Shown here: positions 1 through 7,934 of the stretch, in pieces | Layout: each line of letters begins with the position of its first letter | Numbering within the stretch: position 1 is the first letter of the stretch | DNA from: Acidobacteria bacterium AH-259-G07 | GTDB taxonomy: Bacteria; Acidobacteriota; UBA6911; RPQK01; JADFOI01 | Length of the DNA stretch: 17,525 bases | Assembly (NCBI GenBank): GCA_027717925.1 | Contig: JALLON010000028.1 | Coordinates: 1-17,525, forward strand | Reading direction: 5' to 3' | Position numbers and translations under genes: made by a program | The notes under the pieces: model-generated | Database searches by the model: none | The model's input: the letters and a program-made list of their open reading frames with translations, nothing else | What the model was told of the DNA's origin: nothing

Positions 1-1
1 G

Positions 2-94
2 GCATCGCCTGCGTCGTCGCTTCGCGAAATCAGGGCCGTGGCGCTCGCCACAAACATCACCGTATTTATGGACTGGAACACTAAGAAACAATGA
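2..94 (+). CDS. C-terminal tail of an upstream gene, product unknown (partial)
   Basis: An open frame enters from the left edge and ends with TGA at 92-94, overlapping the permease ATG in an ATGA arrangement. That is the usual sign of translational coupling inside an operon. Only 30 codons are visible, ending in TVFMDWNTKKQ. I see no recognisable motif. By position it could be a periplasmic binding protein or another corrinoid-related gene, but the tail does not resemble the usual end of a BtuF-type protein, so I do not assign it. The other two frames have no comparable junction with the next gene. Confidence 0.35.
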   Translation, partial: ASPASSLREIRAVALATNITVFMDWNTKKQ

Positions 95-1031
95 AAGGCA
101 CAGAGGGACTTCTCGCCTTGCTGGCAGTGACGGTTGTGGCAGGCCTTGCTGCCCTTTTTATCGGGCCTGTGCCGAACGCCTCCTGGGCCATCATTTGGGA
201 GATCCGACTTCCCCGCGTCCTGTTGGCTCTCCTCGTGGGCTTTGGCCTGGCCGGCGCCGGTGCGGTCCTGCAGGGTGTCCTTCGCAATCCCCTGGCCGAT
301 CCCTTTATTCTGGGCACCTCGAGTGCGGCGGCGACAGGTGTAATGCTAGCTGGAGTTTTGGGTCTTCGGCATTATTCCGCGCTCTATTTCATGTCGTTAG
401 GTTTTGCAGTGCTCTCCATCTTCGTCGTTTATCGCATTGCCCGGGTCAATGGGAAAACCCCCATTCAAACGATCATCCTGGCCGGAGTAATCGTTAGTTT
501 ATTTTTTAACGCTGCCGTGTTTGTTTTCTTTTCGGTCTTTTACCGCGAATCCTTCACCGTACTTTTTTACCTTCTTGGGACACTGACCGAAGGAGATCCC
601 ACACTGATTGCGATTTCGGGAACGATTATCTTGGCCGGGCTGGGCCTGACCTGGTTGCTTTCGCGAGAGCTCAATGTGCTCACTCAGGGCGAGGACACCG
701 CTTTTCACCTGGGGTTGGAGGTCGAAACGGCCAAAAAGATTCTCTTCGTGACGGCTTCAGCCATGGTTGCTGCCGCTGTATCTGTGGCCGGCATGATCGG
801 TTTTGTGGGTCTGATCGTCCCTCACATGATGCGCATGATTGTCGGTCCTGATCACCGTCTGCTGATCCCGGCGTCCGCCCTGGGAGGGGCCATCTTTCTC
901 ATTCTGACAGATGCCCTGGCGCGAACACTGGTTCCACCCATGGAGATCCCGGTCGGCGCCTTGACTGCGCTGGTGGGCTCTCCCTACTTTGTGTACCTGC
1001 TGCGCCGGAAGCAGCGTGTGGGAGAATTCTA

Positions 1032-1032
<1 letters not shown>
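91..1032 (+). CDS. FecCD/BtuC-family ABC transporter permease
   Basis: A 313-residue, almost wholly hydrophobic protein with about nine or ten membrane segments. This is the inner-membrane channel of an importer for vitamin B12, ferric siderophores, haem or similar chelates. Family features are visible: the segment IRLPRVLLALLVGFGLAGAG (about residues 38-57) followed by QGVLRNPLADPFILG, the most conserved stretch of BtuC/FecCD proteins. Near residues 228-244 lies AGMIGFVGLIVPHMMR, the loop that contacts the ATPase. Length is slightly below the usual 320-350. The ATG overlaps the stop of the preceding frame (ATGA), and its own stop TAA shares a base with the ATPase ATG (TAATG), so the three are coupled. 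The substrate cannot be read from sequence. The adjacent CbiA and nitrogenase-like genes make a corrinoid or other tetrapyrrole the best guess, with a metal chelate as the alternative. Confidence 0.9.
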
Positions 1033-1943
<911 letters not shown>

Positions 1944-1975
1944 AACCTGGAACTTGGAACCTGGAACCTGGATCT

Positions 1976-3382
1976 ATGAAGCACGCTTTCGTCATTGCCG
2001 GCACACACAGTGGAGTGGGTAAGACATCGGTGTCTATTGGCATCATGCGAGCACTTACACGCCGTGGATTCAAGGTGCAACCGTTCAAGGTGGGCCCCGA
2101 TTTTATCGATCCTGGTCACCACCGGCGTGCCACCGGTCAAATCTCCCGAAATTTGGACGGCTGGATGCTTTCGCAAGAATTCAATGTTGCGAGTTTCCAG
2201 CGTCACCTGGCGGGCGCGGATGTCGGCGTGATCGAAGGAGTCATGGGACTCTTTGATGGCTATGACGGGCAGTCTGAATCGGGAAGCACAGCGCAAATCG
2301 CCAAATGGCTGGGACTGCCTGTCATTCTGGTGCTTGATGCTTGGTCCCTTGGGCGCAGTGCGGCTGCGCTCATCCAAGGTTATGAGAGCTTCGATCCGGA
2401 CCTGAACGTGGCAGGGGTCATCTTCAACAAAATCGCCGGGGGGTCTCATTTGGATTGGCTACGGCAAGCCGTCGAGTCGTCCTGTCAGGCTGCCATCCTG
2501 GGTGGAATCCCGAAAGTCAAGGAAGTGGAAGTTCCTGAACGTCATCTTGGACTGCTGATGTCCTACGAGGACAAACTTCCTTCTGACTACATCGAAGAAC
2601 TGGCGGATCTGATCTCGGAACATCTCGATTTGAAGAAACTGCTCAGCCTCTCCGAACTGCCGCATAGTGCATTCGCCACTGCCTTTACAAATGAATCGGA
2701 AGGCAGAAGCACCAAGCCTCATGGCTCTCCCCCACCTTTTCGCTCAACCGCGCGCATCGGAGTGGCAAGAGATGAAGCCTTTTGCTTTTACTACGAAGAC
2801 AATCTGGATGTGATGAGAGAAGCGGGGGCCGAGATAGTGGCGTTCTCTCCCTTATCCGATTCGCGACTTCCTGCGGATCTTGACGCCCTGTACCTGGGAG
2901 GCGGATATCCTGAACTTTACGCGAAGAAGCTTGCAGGCAACAATGCTTTGCTTGAGAAAATCCGCCAATTCTCCAACCGGGGACGCATCGTCTATGGGGA
3001 ATGCGGCGGACTCATGTACCTGAGCCAGGGGATCGAAGATTTGAGCGGAAATCGCTTTCCGCTCTGTGGAGTCTTTCCTTTTTGGACGCGGATGGTCTCG
3101 AAGCTCAAGCTTGCCTATGCCGAAATTCAAACCACCCCTGGCAGTGTTCTTTTCCCTCCCAACCAAAAGGTCAGAGGTCATCTGTTTCATTTTTCTGAAA
3201 TGGTCCAGCCGCCTGATTTAAACTGCGGCTATCAAGTCAAAACCTTTTCCCACCAATTTGAGGAAGGCTTTCAGGTCAAAAAGACTCTGGTCAGTTATAT
3301 TCATTTGCATTTTGGAAGTAACCCTCAATTTGCCAGAACTCTCCTGAGCAGATGTCATGACACAAATCGCCATTTACGGTAA
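1976..3382 (+). CDS. cbiA: Cobyrinate a,c-diamide synthase homologue (CbiA/CobB/CfbB family)
   Basis: A 468-residue glutamine- and ATP-dependent amidase of the family that converts the a and c acetate side chains of cobyrinic acid (CbiA/CobB) or Ni-sirohydrochlorin (CfbB) to amides. The N-terminal dethiobiotin-synthetase-like domain has the P-loop GTHSGVGKT at 9-17, then KVGPDFIDPGHH. EGVMGLFDG follows in the region near 85-95. The C-terminal glutamine amidotransferase domain has its nucleophile C343 in YGECGGLMYLS and the expected histidine segment RGHLFHFSEM. The end SYIHLHFGSNPQFA is also family-typical. Length is normal and all key residues are present. The stop lies 26 bp inside the next gene, so expression is coupled to the nitrogenase-like genes. 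Sequence alone does not say which tetrapyrrole is amidated; the context raises a CfbB-like role. Confidence 0.92.
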   Translation: MKHAFVIAGTHSGVGKTSVSIGIMRALTRRGFKVQPFKVGPDFIDPGHHRRATGQISRNLDGWMLSQEFNVASFQRHLAGADVGVIEGVMGLFDGYDGQSESGSTAQIAKWLGLPVILVLDAWSLGRSAAALIQGYESFDPDLNVAGVIFNKIAGGSHLDWLRQAVESSCQAAILGGIPKVKEVEVPERHLGLLMSYEDKLPSDYIEELADLISEHLDLKKLLSLSELPHSAFATAFTNESEGRSTKPHGSPPPFRSTARIGVARDEAFCFYYEDNLDVMREAGAEIVAFSPLSDSRLPADLDALYLGGGYPELYAKKLAGNNALLEKIRQFSNRGRIVYGECGGLMYLSQGIEDLSGNRFPLCGVFPFWTRMVSKLKLAYAEIQTTPGSVLFPPNQKVRGHLFHFSEMVQPPDLNCGYQVKTFSHQFEEGFQVKKTLVSYIHLHFGSNPQFARTLLSRCHDTNRHLR

Positions 3383-5621
3383 GGGAGGCATTGGTAAATC
3401 CACCATTACGGCCAACCTGTCGGTAGCGCTGGCCGAGAAAGGATTTCGCGTGCTTCAGATTGGCTGCGATCCCAAACATGATTCCACTCGCCTGCTGCTT
3501 CATGGTTTCATGCAAAACACCGTGCTGGATCAGCTTAAGAGCAAAAAACCGGAAGAGATTTACCTCGACGAGATCATGCTGCGGGGATACCGCGGCGTCT
3601 GCTGCATCGAGGCCGGCGGTCCTGAGCCGGGCGTGGGGTGTGCCGGTCGTGGAATCATTTCTATGGCCAGCCTGTTGAAACGCATCGGGCTGAAGAAAGA
3701 GGAATTCGATTACATCATCTACGATGTTCTGGGAGATGTCGTGTGTGGGGGTTTTGGCGTTCCCATGCGGGACGGCTACGCCGATCGTATTCTGGTGGTG
3801 ACCTCGGGCGAGATGATGTCCATTTATGCCGCCAACAATATTTGTAAAGGAATTCGCAACGCTTCTCACCAGCGGGGAAAGTTGGGGGGCGTCATCGGAA
3901 ATGCCCGCAACGTCGAAAACGAAGATGTCCTGATTGCTGACTTCGCCGGCCGGGTGGGCTCCCGAATGGTCGAGTTTTTTCCGCGGGACGAACTTTTCCG
4001 CCAGTGTGAACTGAAATCCCAGACGGTCATGGAGTACGCTCCCGACTCCGAAGTGGCGGATCTTTTCCGAGGTCTGGCCGACACCATCCCCCAAACACCT
4101 ACAGTGACTCCGGATCCTCTGTCCGAGGAGCGGTTGGAAAACTTGCTGGTCGGCTTCTATCAGCAGAGAAAACCCACTGCAACCCGAGCTCGTGTGGCTG
4201 GAATCGAACGGAAAAGGGCAAGGTCATCCCTCGATGAGAAGCAGGAGTGTGACGGTTCAAGAAACCCTGGGGATGATCCTGATTTTGAAGCGTACTTCAA
4301 GAAACCCAAACCCTCGGCCGGCTCTGCCTACCTGAGCAAAAGTGTTCGAAACAAAGAACCCTTCCACAGCTGTGCTCTTCAGGGTGCCTTCAACATAACC
4401 AGCCAGGTGCTTGATGCCATCTCTGTTATGCACTCCTCCATTAACTGCTCGCACATCGGATTTCACGCCATGCTCTCAGTATCGAAACTGCACCGGCTGC
4501 AGAAAAATTCACGCTCTGCGTCTGTCCCACAACTGTTCAGTTCCAACATGGGAGAAACAGAGATGGTGTTCGGGGGCGAAAAATTGCTGGGCCAATCGAT
4601 CACCGAGCTCAAGGGTCTTCTGGAGCCTGCTGCTGTCTTTCTCATCAATTCCTGTCCCGCCGCCATCATTGGCGACGATCCAGTAAAAGTGGCCCGGCTT
4701 CACGCATCGAATGACTGTCCCGTGGTGGCGGTCAAAGCCGATGGGGTCAACGAAGGAGACTACGCTCAGGGAATGCTGAACGCCTACATGGCTCTAGCCG
4801 AGGCACTGATCGATAACCAGGTGGAACCGAAGAAAAACCAGGTCAATCTGGTGGGGGAGAAGAACGCTGCAACGGTGGTGGAGGAAAATTACAGCTGTAT
4901 CCTTGAACTGCTCACCGCTTTGGAACTGGAAGTCAACTGCCGCTTTGTCCGTCAGACCAGCGCTGGACAGATTGGCGAATTCCATCGTGCTCCTTTCAGC
5001 TTACTCGTCGAAACCGATGATACTGCTCGTACCTTACAAAAGTTCCTGCAGGATCAGTTCTCTGTAAACTTCATCGCAGCCGCTCCACCCATCGGTTTGA
5101 CGCAGACACAGCGGTGGATCGAGCAGATTGCCCACACTTATGGAAAACAGAGACAAGCTGAACGGGTCATTGGGGCAATTTCCAGTCAGTACGAGCGCAG
5201 CCTGGCAGAGCTGAAAACTGTCTTGAAAAACAAGCGCGTGCTCATCTTCACTTATCTTCAGGAGCTCGATTGGCTGCTTGAAACTCTCGCTGACCTCGAG
5301 ATGAGCGTCGAAAAACTTTGCCTTTACAATTCCTGCGTCAAAGAAAGCTTTTCATCTCGTCTGGGTGAGATTGCCGTCGAAACCGATTATCCAGGATGCC
5401 GTCGGGACCAGGACATCGAGCAATACCGACCCGACCTGGTACTTTCCAATTATCTTCCGCCCAGGATGATCGAGGGTATTACCTACTCAGTCATTCCGCT
5501 TTGCCCAAAGCTTGGGTGGTCTGCCGGGATCGATCATGCCCATGTGTGGGCGCGCAACATTCGGATTCCCTTTGTGGAAGGATGGCGTTATGACCAGAAA
5601 CTTTTCCCCGCTTTACCCTGA
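3357..5621 (+). CDS. Fusion of NifH/BchL/CfbC-like Fe protein with NifD/CfbD-like component-1 subunit
   Basis: A single 754-residue chain. Residues 1 to about 270 are a NifH-type ATP-dependent electron donor: P-loop GKGGIGKST at 8-16, cluster cysteines C95 (GVGCAGRG) and C130 (GDVVCGGF), and R98 at the position of the NifH ADP-ribosylation arginine. Residues of about 270-330 form a polar, charged linker. From about 335 to the end is a NifD-like domain with three cluster-type cysteines, C339 (HSCALQG), C364 (SINCSH) and C433 (NSCPAAIIGDD), plus MGETEMVFGGEKLL. I see no NifD-type FeMo-cofactor cysteine/histidine context, so this is a nitrogenase-like reductase and not a dinitrogenase. In other family members (BchLNB, CfbCD, NifHDK) these are separate proteins. 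The gene overlaps cbiA by 26 bp and the next gene by 32 bp. The substrate is unknown; a tetrapyrrole is my inference from cbiA. Confidence 0.9.
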   Translation: MTQIAIYGKGGIGKSTITANLSVALAEKGFRVLQIGCDPKHDSTRLLLHGFMQNTVLDQLKSKKPEEIYLDEIMLRGYRGVCCIEAGGPEPGVGCAGRGIISMASLLKRIGLKKEEFDYIIYDVLGDVVCGGFGVPMRDGYADRILVVTSGEMMSIYAANNICKGIRNASHQRGKLGGVIGNARNVENEDVLIADFAGRVGSRMVEFFPRDELFRQCELKSQTVMEYAPDSEVADLFRGLADTIPQTPTVTPDPLSEERLENLLVGFYQQRKPTATRARVAGIERKRARSSLDEKQECDGSRNPGDDPDFEAYFKKPKPSAGSAYLSKSVRNKEPFHSCALQGAFNITSQVLDAISVMHSSINCSHIGFHAMLSVSKLHRLQKNSRSASVPQLFSSNMGETEMVFGGEKLLGQSITELKGLLEPAAVFLINSCPAAIIGDDPVKVARLHASNDCPVVAVKADGVNEGDYAQGMLNAYMALAEALIDNQVEPKKNQVNLVGEKNAATVVEENYSCILELLTALELEVNCRFVRQTSAGQIGEFHRAPFSLLVETDDTARTLQKFLQDQFSVNFIAAAPPIGLTQTQRWIEQIAHTYGKQRQAERVIGAISSQYERSLAELKTVLKNKRVLIFTYLQELDWLLETLADLEMSVEKLCLYNSCVKESFSSRLGEIAVETDYPGCRRDQDIEQYRPDLVLSNYLPPRMIEGITYSVIPLCPKLGWSAGIDHAHVWARNIRIPFVEGWRYDQKLFPALP

Positions 5622-6987
5622 TTGCCTCGCCGGTGCCCTGTGCGCTTTTGAAGGGCTGCGGGGTGCGATGGCACTGCTCAACGGACCCACGGGTTGTAAA
5701 TATCACAACTCCTATTTGGTCGACCGGCAGGATCCAGCTGGATTCTCTTTTGATCCCATCCCTTTTGGCGAAAAATTTTACTTCGGGCAGCCACGAGTGC
5801 CAGCCTCCGCCGTCGAGGGAGAGGATTATGTTTATGGAACGGGACCCAAGGTCCGAGACTTGCTTCAGCACATCAAAAAAAATTGTCGTCCCCGCCTGTT
5901 GGGAATTATCAACTCTCCCGGTCCTACCCTGATTGGGGACGATCTTCTCCGAGAGGTCGAAGCCGTAGGGATTCAACATCCGGTGGTTTTCATCGAAAGT
6001 CCGGGTTTCACCAACAGTTGGGCAGATGGTTACCAGGGCGCAATGATAGAAATCCTCAAACAAATCCCCTATCAGAAGATTTCGCAGCCGGGACGAAAAA
6101 CTCTGCCGGCTCGCTCACCACGCGCAGCGAATCGCAAGAAGCAAAAAGCCGGTCCTCAGGTGAACTTGGTCGGTTTTATGATTGGACAACACAATTGGCA
6201 GGATGATCTGGAAGAGATCGAGCGAATGCTCACACTGTTGGGCCTTCGGGTCAACGTCAACATCGGGGCGGGAGAACTTTTGGAAAATCTTTTCCACCTC
6301 CCTGCAGCCGATTACAACCTGGTTGTAGCCGAAGAATATGGTGCTCAAATTGCCTTCTACGTGAAGGAGCGGTTTGGTCTACCCACTTTGGTGCAGGGAG
6401 TGCTTCCCCCTTACGGTCTCGAGGCTACTGAGATATGGGGTCGAACCATCGCCGAAGAACTGGGCCTGGACGCTTCCGCTTTCAATCGAGAGGCGGAGGA
6501 AGTGCGGCGTAAATGCTACTCGGCGATTTCCCGGATCGCTTCTGTGCGAGGCCTTCCCCGTGGCGTGAATTTTGCCATCTTTGGTGACGGCTACCAGATC
6601 GCTCCCCTGCTCCTGTTTTTCTACCGCTATCTGGGAATGTACCCGGTGATCATCGGAGTGCGCGAGTGCGGGTCCACGCATCGCCGGTTTCTGCAGGAGT
6701 TTCTTTCACGAGAAGGACTAGATGGGGTGGAGGTACTGGAATCTCCAAATCAGGCACAGATTGCCAGGACCCTGCGCTCCAATCGCCCGGAGATCGTATT
6801 GGGAAGCAACTTTGAGGAACACATCCTGACCGCTGAATTGTCCGATTGCAGCTTCATCGGAACCTCCTTTCCCTTGTGGAACCGTTTCCAGTTGACCCAC
6901 CGACCGCTTCTTGGCCTAAATGGGGTCTTGGTTCTGGTAGAGGAGATCCTCCATGTCCTGTCAACTAAAGTCGACCTTCCGGAATAG
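5590..6987 (+). CDS. NifK/NifN/BchB-like nitrogenase component-1 beta subunit
   Basis: A 465-residue partner for the NifD-like domain encoded just upstream. The start at 5590 is chosen because GGAAGGA sits 7 nt before it and MTRNFSPLYPDCLAGAL begins as this family does; an upstream in-frame ATG at 5512 lies deep inside the previous gene. Cysteines C12 (PDCLAG) and C36 (GPTGCKYH) match the first two cluster positions of NifK. The third position, Cys in NifD and NifK, is P110 here (NSPGPTLIGDD). Later family features are EGEDYVYGTGPKV, GSNFEEH and FPLWNRFQLTHRPLLG. A basic, variable insert lies near residues 160-185. With the fused H-D protein this should make an oxygen-sensitive, ATP-driven reductase. 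It is the last gene of the operon. Confidence 0.88.
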   Translation: MTRNFSPLYPDCLAGALCAFEGLRGAMALLNGPTGCKYHNSYLVDRQDPAGFSFDPIPFGEKFYFGQPRVPASAVEGEDYVYGTGPKVRDLLQHIKKNCRPRLLGIINSPGPTLIGDDLLREVEAVGIQHPVVFIESPGFTNSWADGYQGAMIEILKQIPYQKISQPGRKTLPARSPRAANRKKQKAGPQVNLVGFMIGQHNWQDDLEEIERMLTLLGLRVNVNIGAGELLENLFHLPAADYNLVVAEEYGAQIAFYVKERFGLPTLVQGVLPPYGLEATEIWGRTIAEELGLDASAFNREAEEVRRKCYSAISRIASVRGLPRGVNFAIFGDGYQIAPLLLFFYRYLGMYPVIIGVRECGSTHRRFLQEFLSREGLDGVEVLESPNQAQIARTLRSNRPEIVLGSNFEEHILTAELSDCSFIGTSFPLWNRFQLTHRPLLGLNGVLVLVEEILHVLSTKVDLPE

Positions 6988-7150
6988 CTGCTGTATCTTG
7001 CTCGAGGCCTTGTCAGCTCCGCCTGGTCGCTGATATATGAAAAACAACATAAACGTTCGTTGTTCTTGAACTGGCCCGTCACAGCAGCCGATTGGGGACT
7101 CACATCCCCAGGTATCACAAGACGCCGACCAGCTGCACAGATCCGAATTC

Positions 7151-7179
7151 TTGAATTCTTTCCAAACCTAGGATATCTT
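7151..7179 (+). promoter_or_regulatory. Possible sigma70-type promoter for the antitoxin-toxin pair
   Basis: TTGAAT (7151-7156) and TATCTT (7174-7179) are separated by 17 bases, each matching four of six consensus positions. They lie just upstream of the antitoxin. The match is modest and such pairs arise by chance. Confidence 0.3.
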
Positions 7180-7197
7180 TACTATAAAGAAGTAAAG
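7177..7197. promoter_or_regulatory. Inverted repeat over the antitoxin ribosome binding site, candidate operator
   Basis: CTTTACT (7177-7183) and AGTAAAG (7191-7197) form a perfect 7-bp inverted repeat with a 7-nt spacer. It spans the region just after the possible -10 box and runs into the AAAGGAG ribosome binding site. AbrB-type antitoxins commonly bind palindromes in their own promoter, so autorepression is a reasonable inference. An RNA hairpin masking the site is the alternative. Confidence 0.4.
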
Positions 7198-7206
7198 GAG
7201 ATTTAC

Positions 7207-7431
7207 GTGCAAATCAGCAAACTTTCCAGCAAGGGTCAGGTCACTATTCCCAAACCAGTGCGCGAGGCGATTGATCTCAAGCCCGGAGACATGGTTGTCT
7301 ATGAAGTTCAAGACGACTTTGTCATACTCCGCCGAGCTGGACCTTTCGATTTCGCCTTCCACGCGGCTCTTTCGGACACTTTAGATGAATGGAGCACGCC
7401 GGAAGACGAGGAGGCATTTCGTGATCTTTGA
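7207..7431 (+). CDS. AbrB/MazE-family antitoxin
   Basis: A 74-residue protein with the swapped-hairpin DNA-binding domain of AbrB/SpoVT antitoxins at its N-terminus: KLSSKGQVTIPKPVREAIDLKPGDMVVYEV (residues 5-34). The acidic C-terminal tail (DTLDEWSTPEDEEAFRDL) is where such antitoxins wrap their toxin. The start is GTG, chosen because AAGGAG ends 6 nt upstream; the frame runs further upstream without family similarity. The stop lies 11 bp inside the toxin gene. Role: neutralise the MazF-like toxin and repress the operon, probably through the inverted repeat that overlaps its ribosome binding site. Confidence 0.88.
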   Translation: MQISKLSSKGQVTIPKPVREAIDLKPGDMVVYEVQDDFVILRRAGPFDFAFHAALSDTLDEWSTPEDEEAFRDL

Positions 7432-7750
7432 GCAGTGGGACGTGGTGGTAGTCCCTTTCCCCTTTACAGAAAAGCCAACTACTAAGCGGCGTCCTGCTCT
7501 GGTTGCCAGCAAGCGTGCTTTTAATGAAAACGGCCATTCGATTCTCGCGATGATTACGACCAAAGCCCATCACCCATGGCCAGGAGACGTCGAGCTGAAG
7601 AACTATACTACCGCGGGGCTGGATTTGGCCTGCATCGTGCGACTGAAGCTTTTCACTCTTGATAATCGGCTCATCGTGAAAGCTCTTGGCCATCTATCGG
7701 AGACCGACCGAAGAATGACAGCTGAAAGTCTGCGCACGTATGTGGTTTGA
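7421..7750 (+). CDS. MazF/PemK-family toxin, endoribonuclease
   Basis: A 109-residue protein of the PemK/MazF fold, expected to cleave mRNA when free of its antitoxin. The family opening is clear: QWDVVVVPFPFTEKPTTKRRPALVAS. A second block carries IVRLKLFTLDNRLIVKALGHL, and the end SETDRRMTAESLRTYV is typical. The GTG start at 7421 has GAGGAGG 6 nt upstream, inside the antitoxin gene, so the two are translationally coupled with antitoxin first. The pair sits between the nitrogenase-like operon and an unrelated sugar kinase and looks like an independent two-gene module. Confidence 0.88.
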   Translation: MIFEQWDVVVVPFPFTEKPTTKRRPALVASKRAFNENGHSILAMITTKAHHPWPGDVELKNYTTAGLDLACIVRLKLFTLDNRLIVKALGHLSETDRRMTAESLRTYVV

Positions 7751-7828
7751 TTTCGGAACTGGGATCAACTTTATGGATTTGACTCTCAAAAAGGTTGCCG
7801 AGGCCATATGGGCAGCTTACCTTGATTA

Positions 7829-7889
7829 TTTAGTGCCTTGGTGTTTTAGTGTCAGTACCTGGTCGGCACGGCAGCCCGAAAGCACTAAA
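7829..7889. repeat. TTTAGTGC / GCACTAAA inverted repeat with TTTTAGTG words
   Basis: TTTAGTGC at 7829-7836 is mirrored by GCACTAAA at 7882-7889, and a further TTTTAGTG lies between. It sits in the 184-nt gap between the toxin gene and xylB. It may be a degraded dispersed repeat or a weak terminator stem; no function is evident. Confidence 0.5.
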
Positions 7890-7934
7890 GATCTGTGAGC
7901 TGTTTTCGAGTTAGGGCAATAATCACTTATTTTA

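Noticed and set aside
5491..6063. A 190-codon minus-strand open frame opposite the nitrogenase-like junction
   Set aside because: It is antisense to the well-supported D and K subunit genes and lacks recognisable domains.
3357..6987. A true nitrogen-fixing nitrogenase
   Set aside because: The FeMo-cofactor ligand context is not evident, the K subunit lacks a P-cluster cysteine, there are no nifE/N/B genes nearby, and the neighbours point to tetrapyrrole chemistry.
7093..7110. TGGGGA/TCCCCA hairpin after the nitrogenase-like operon
   Set aside because: A 6-bp stem with a 6-nt loop and no following T-run, about 105 nt past the stop; too weak to call a terminator.
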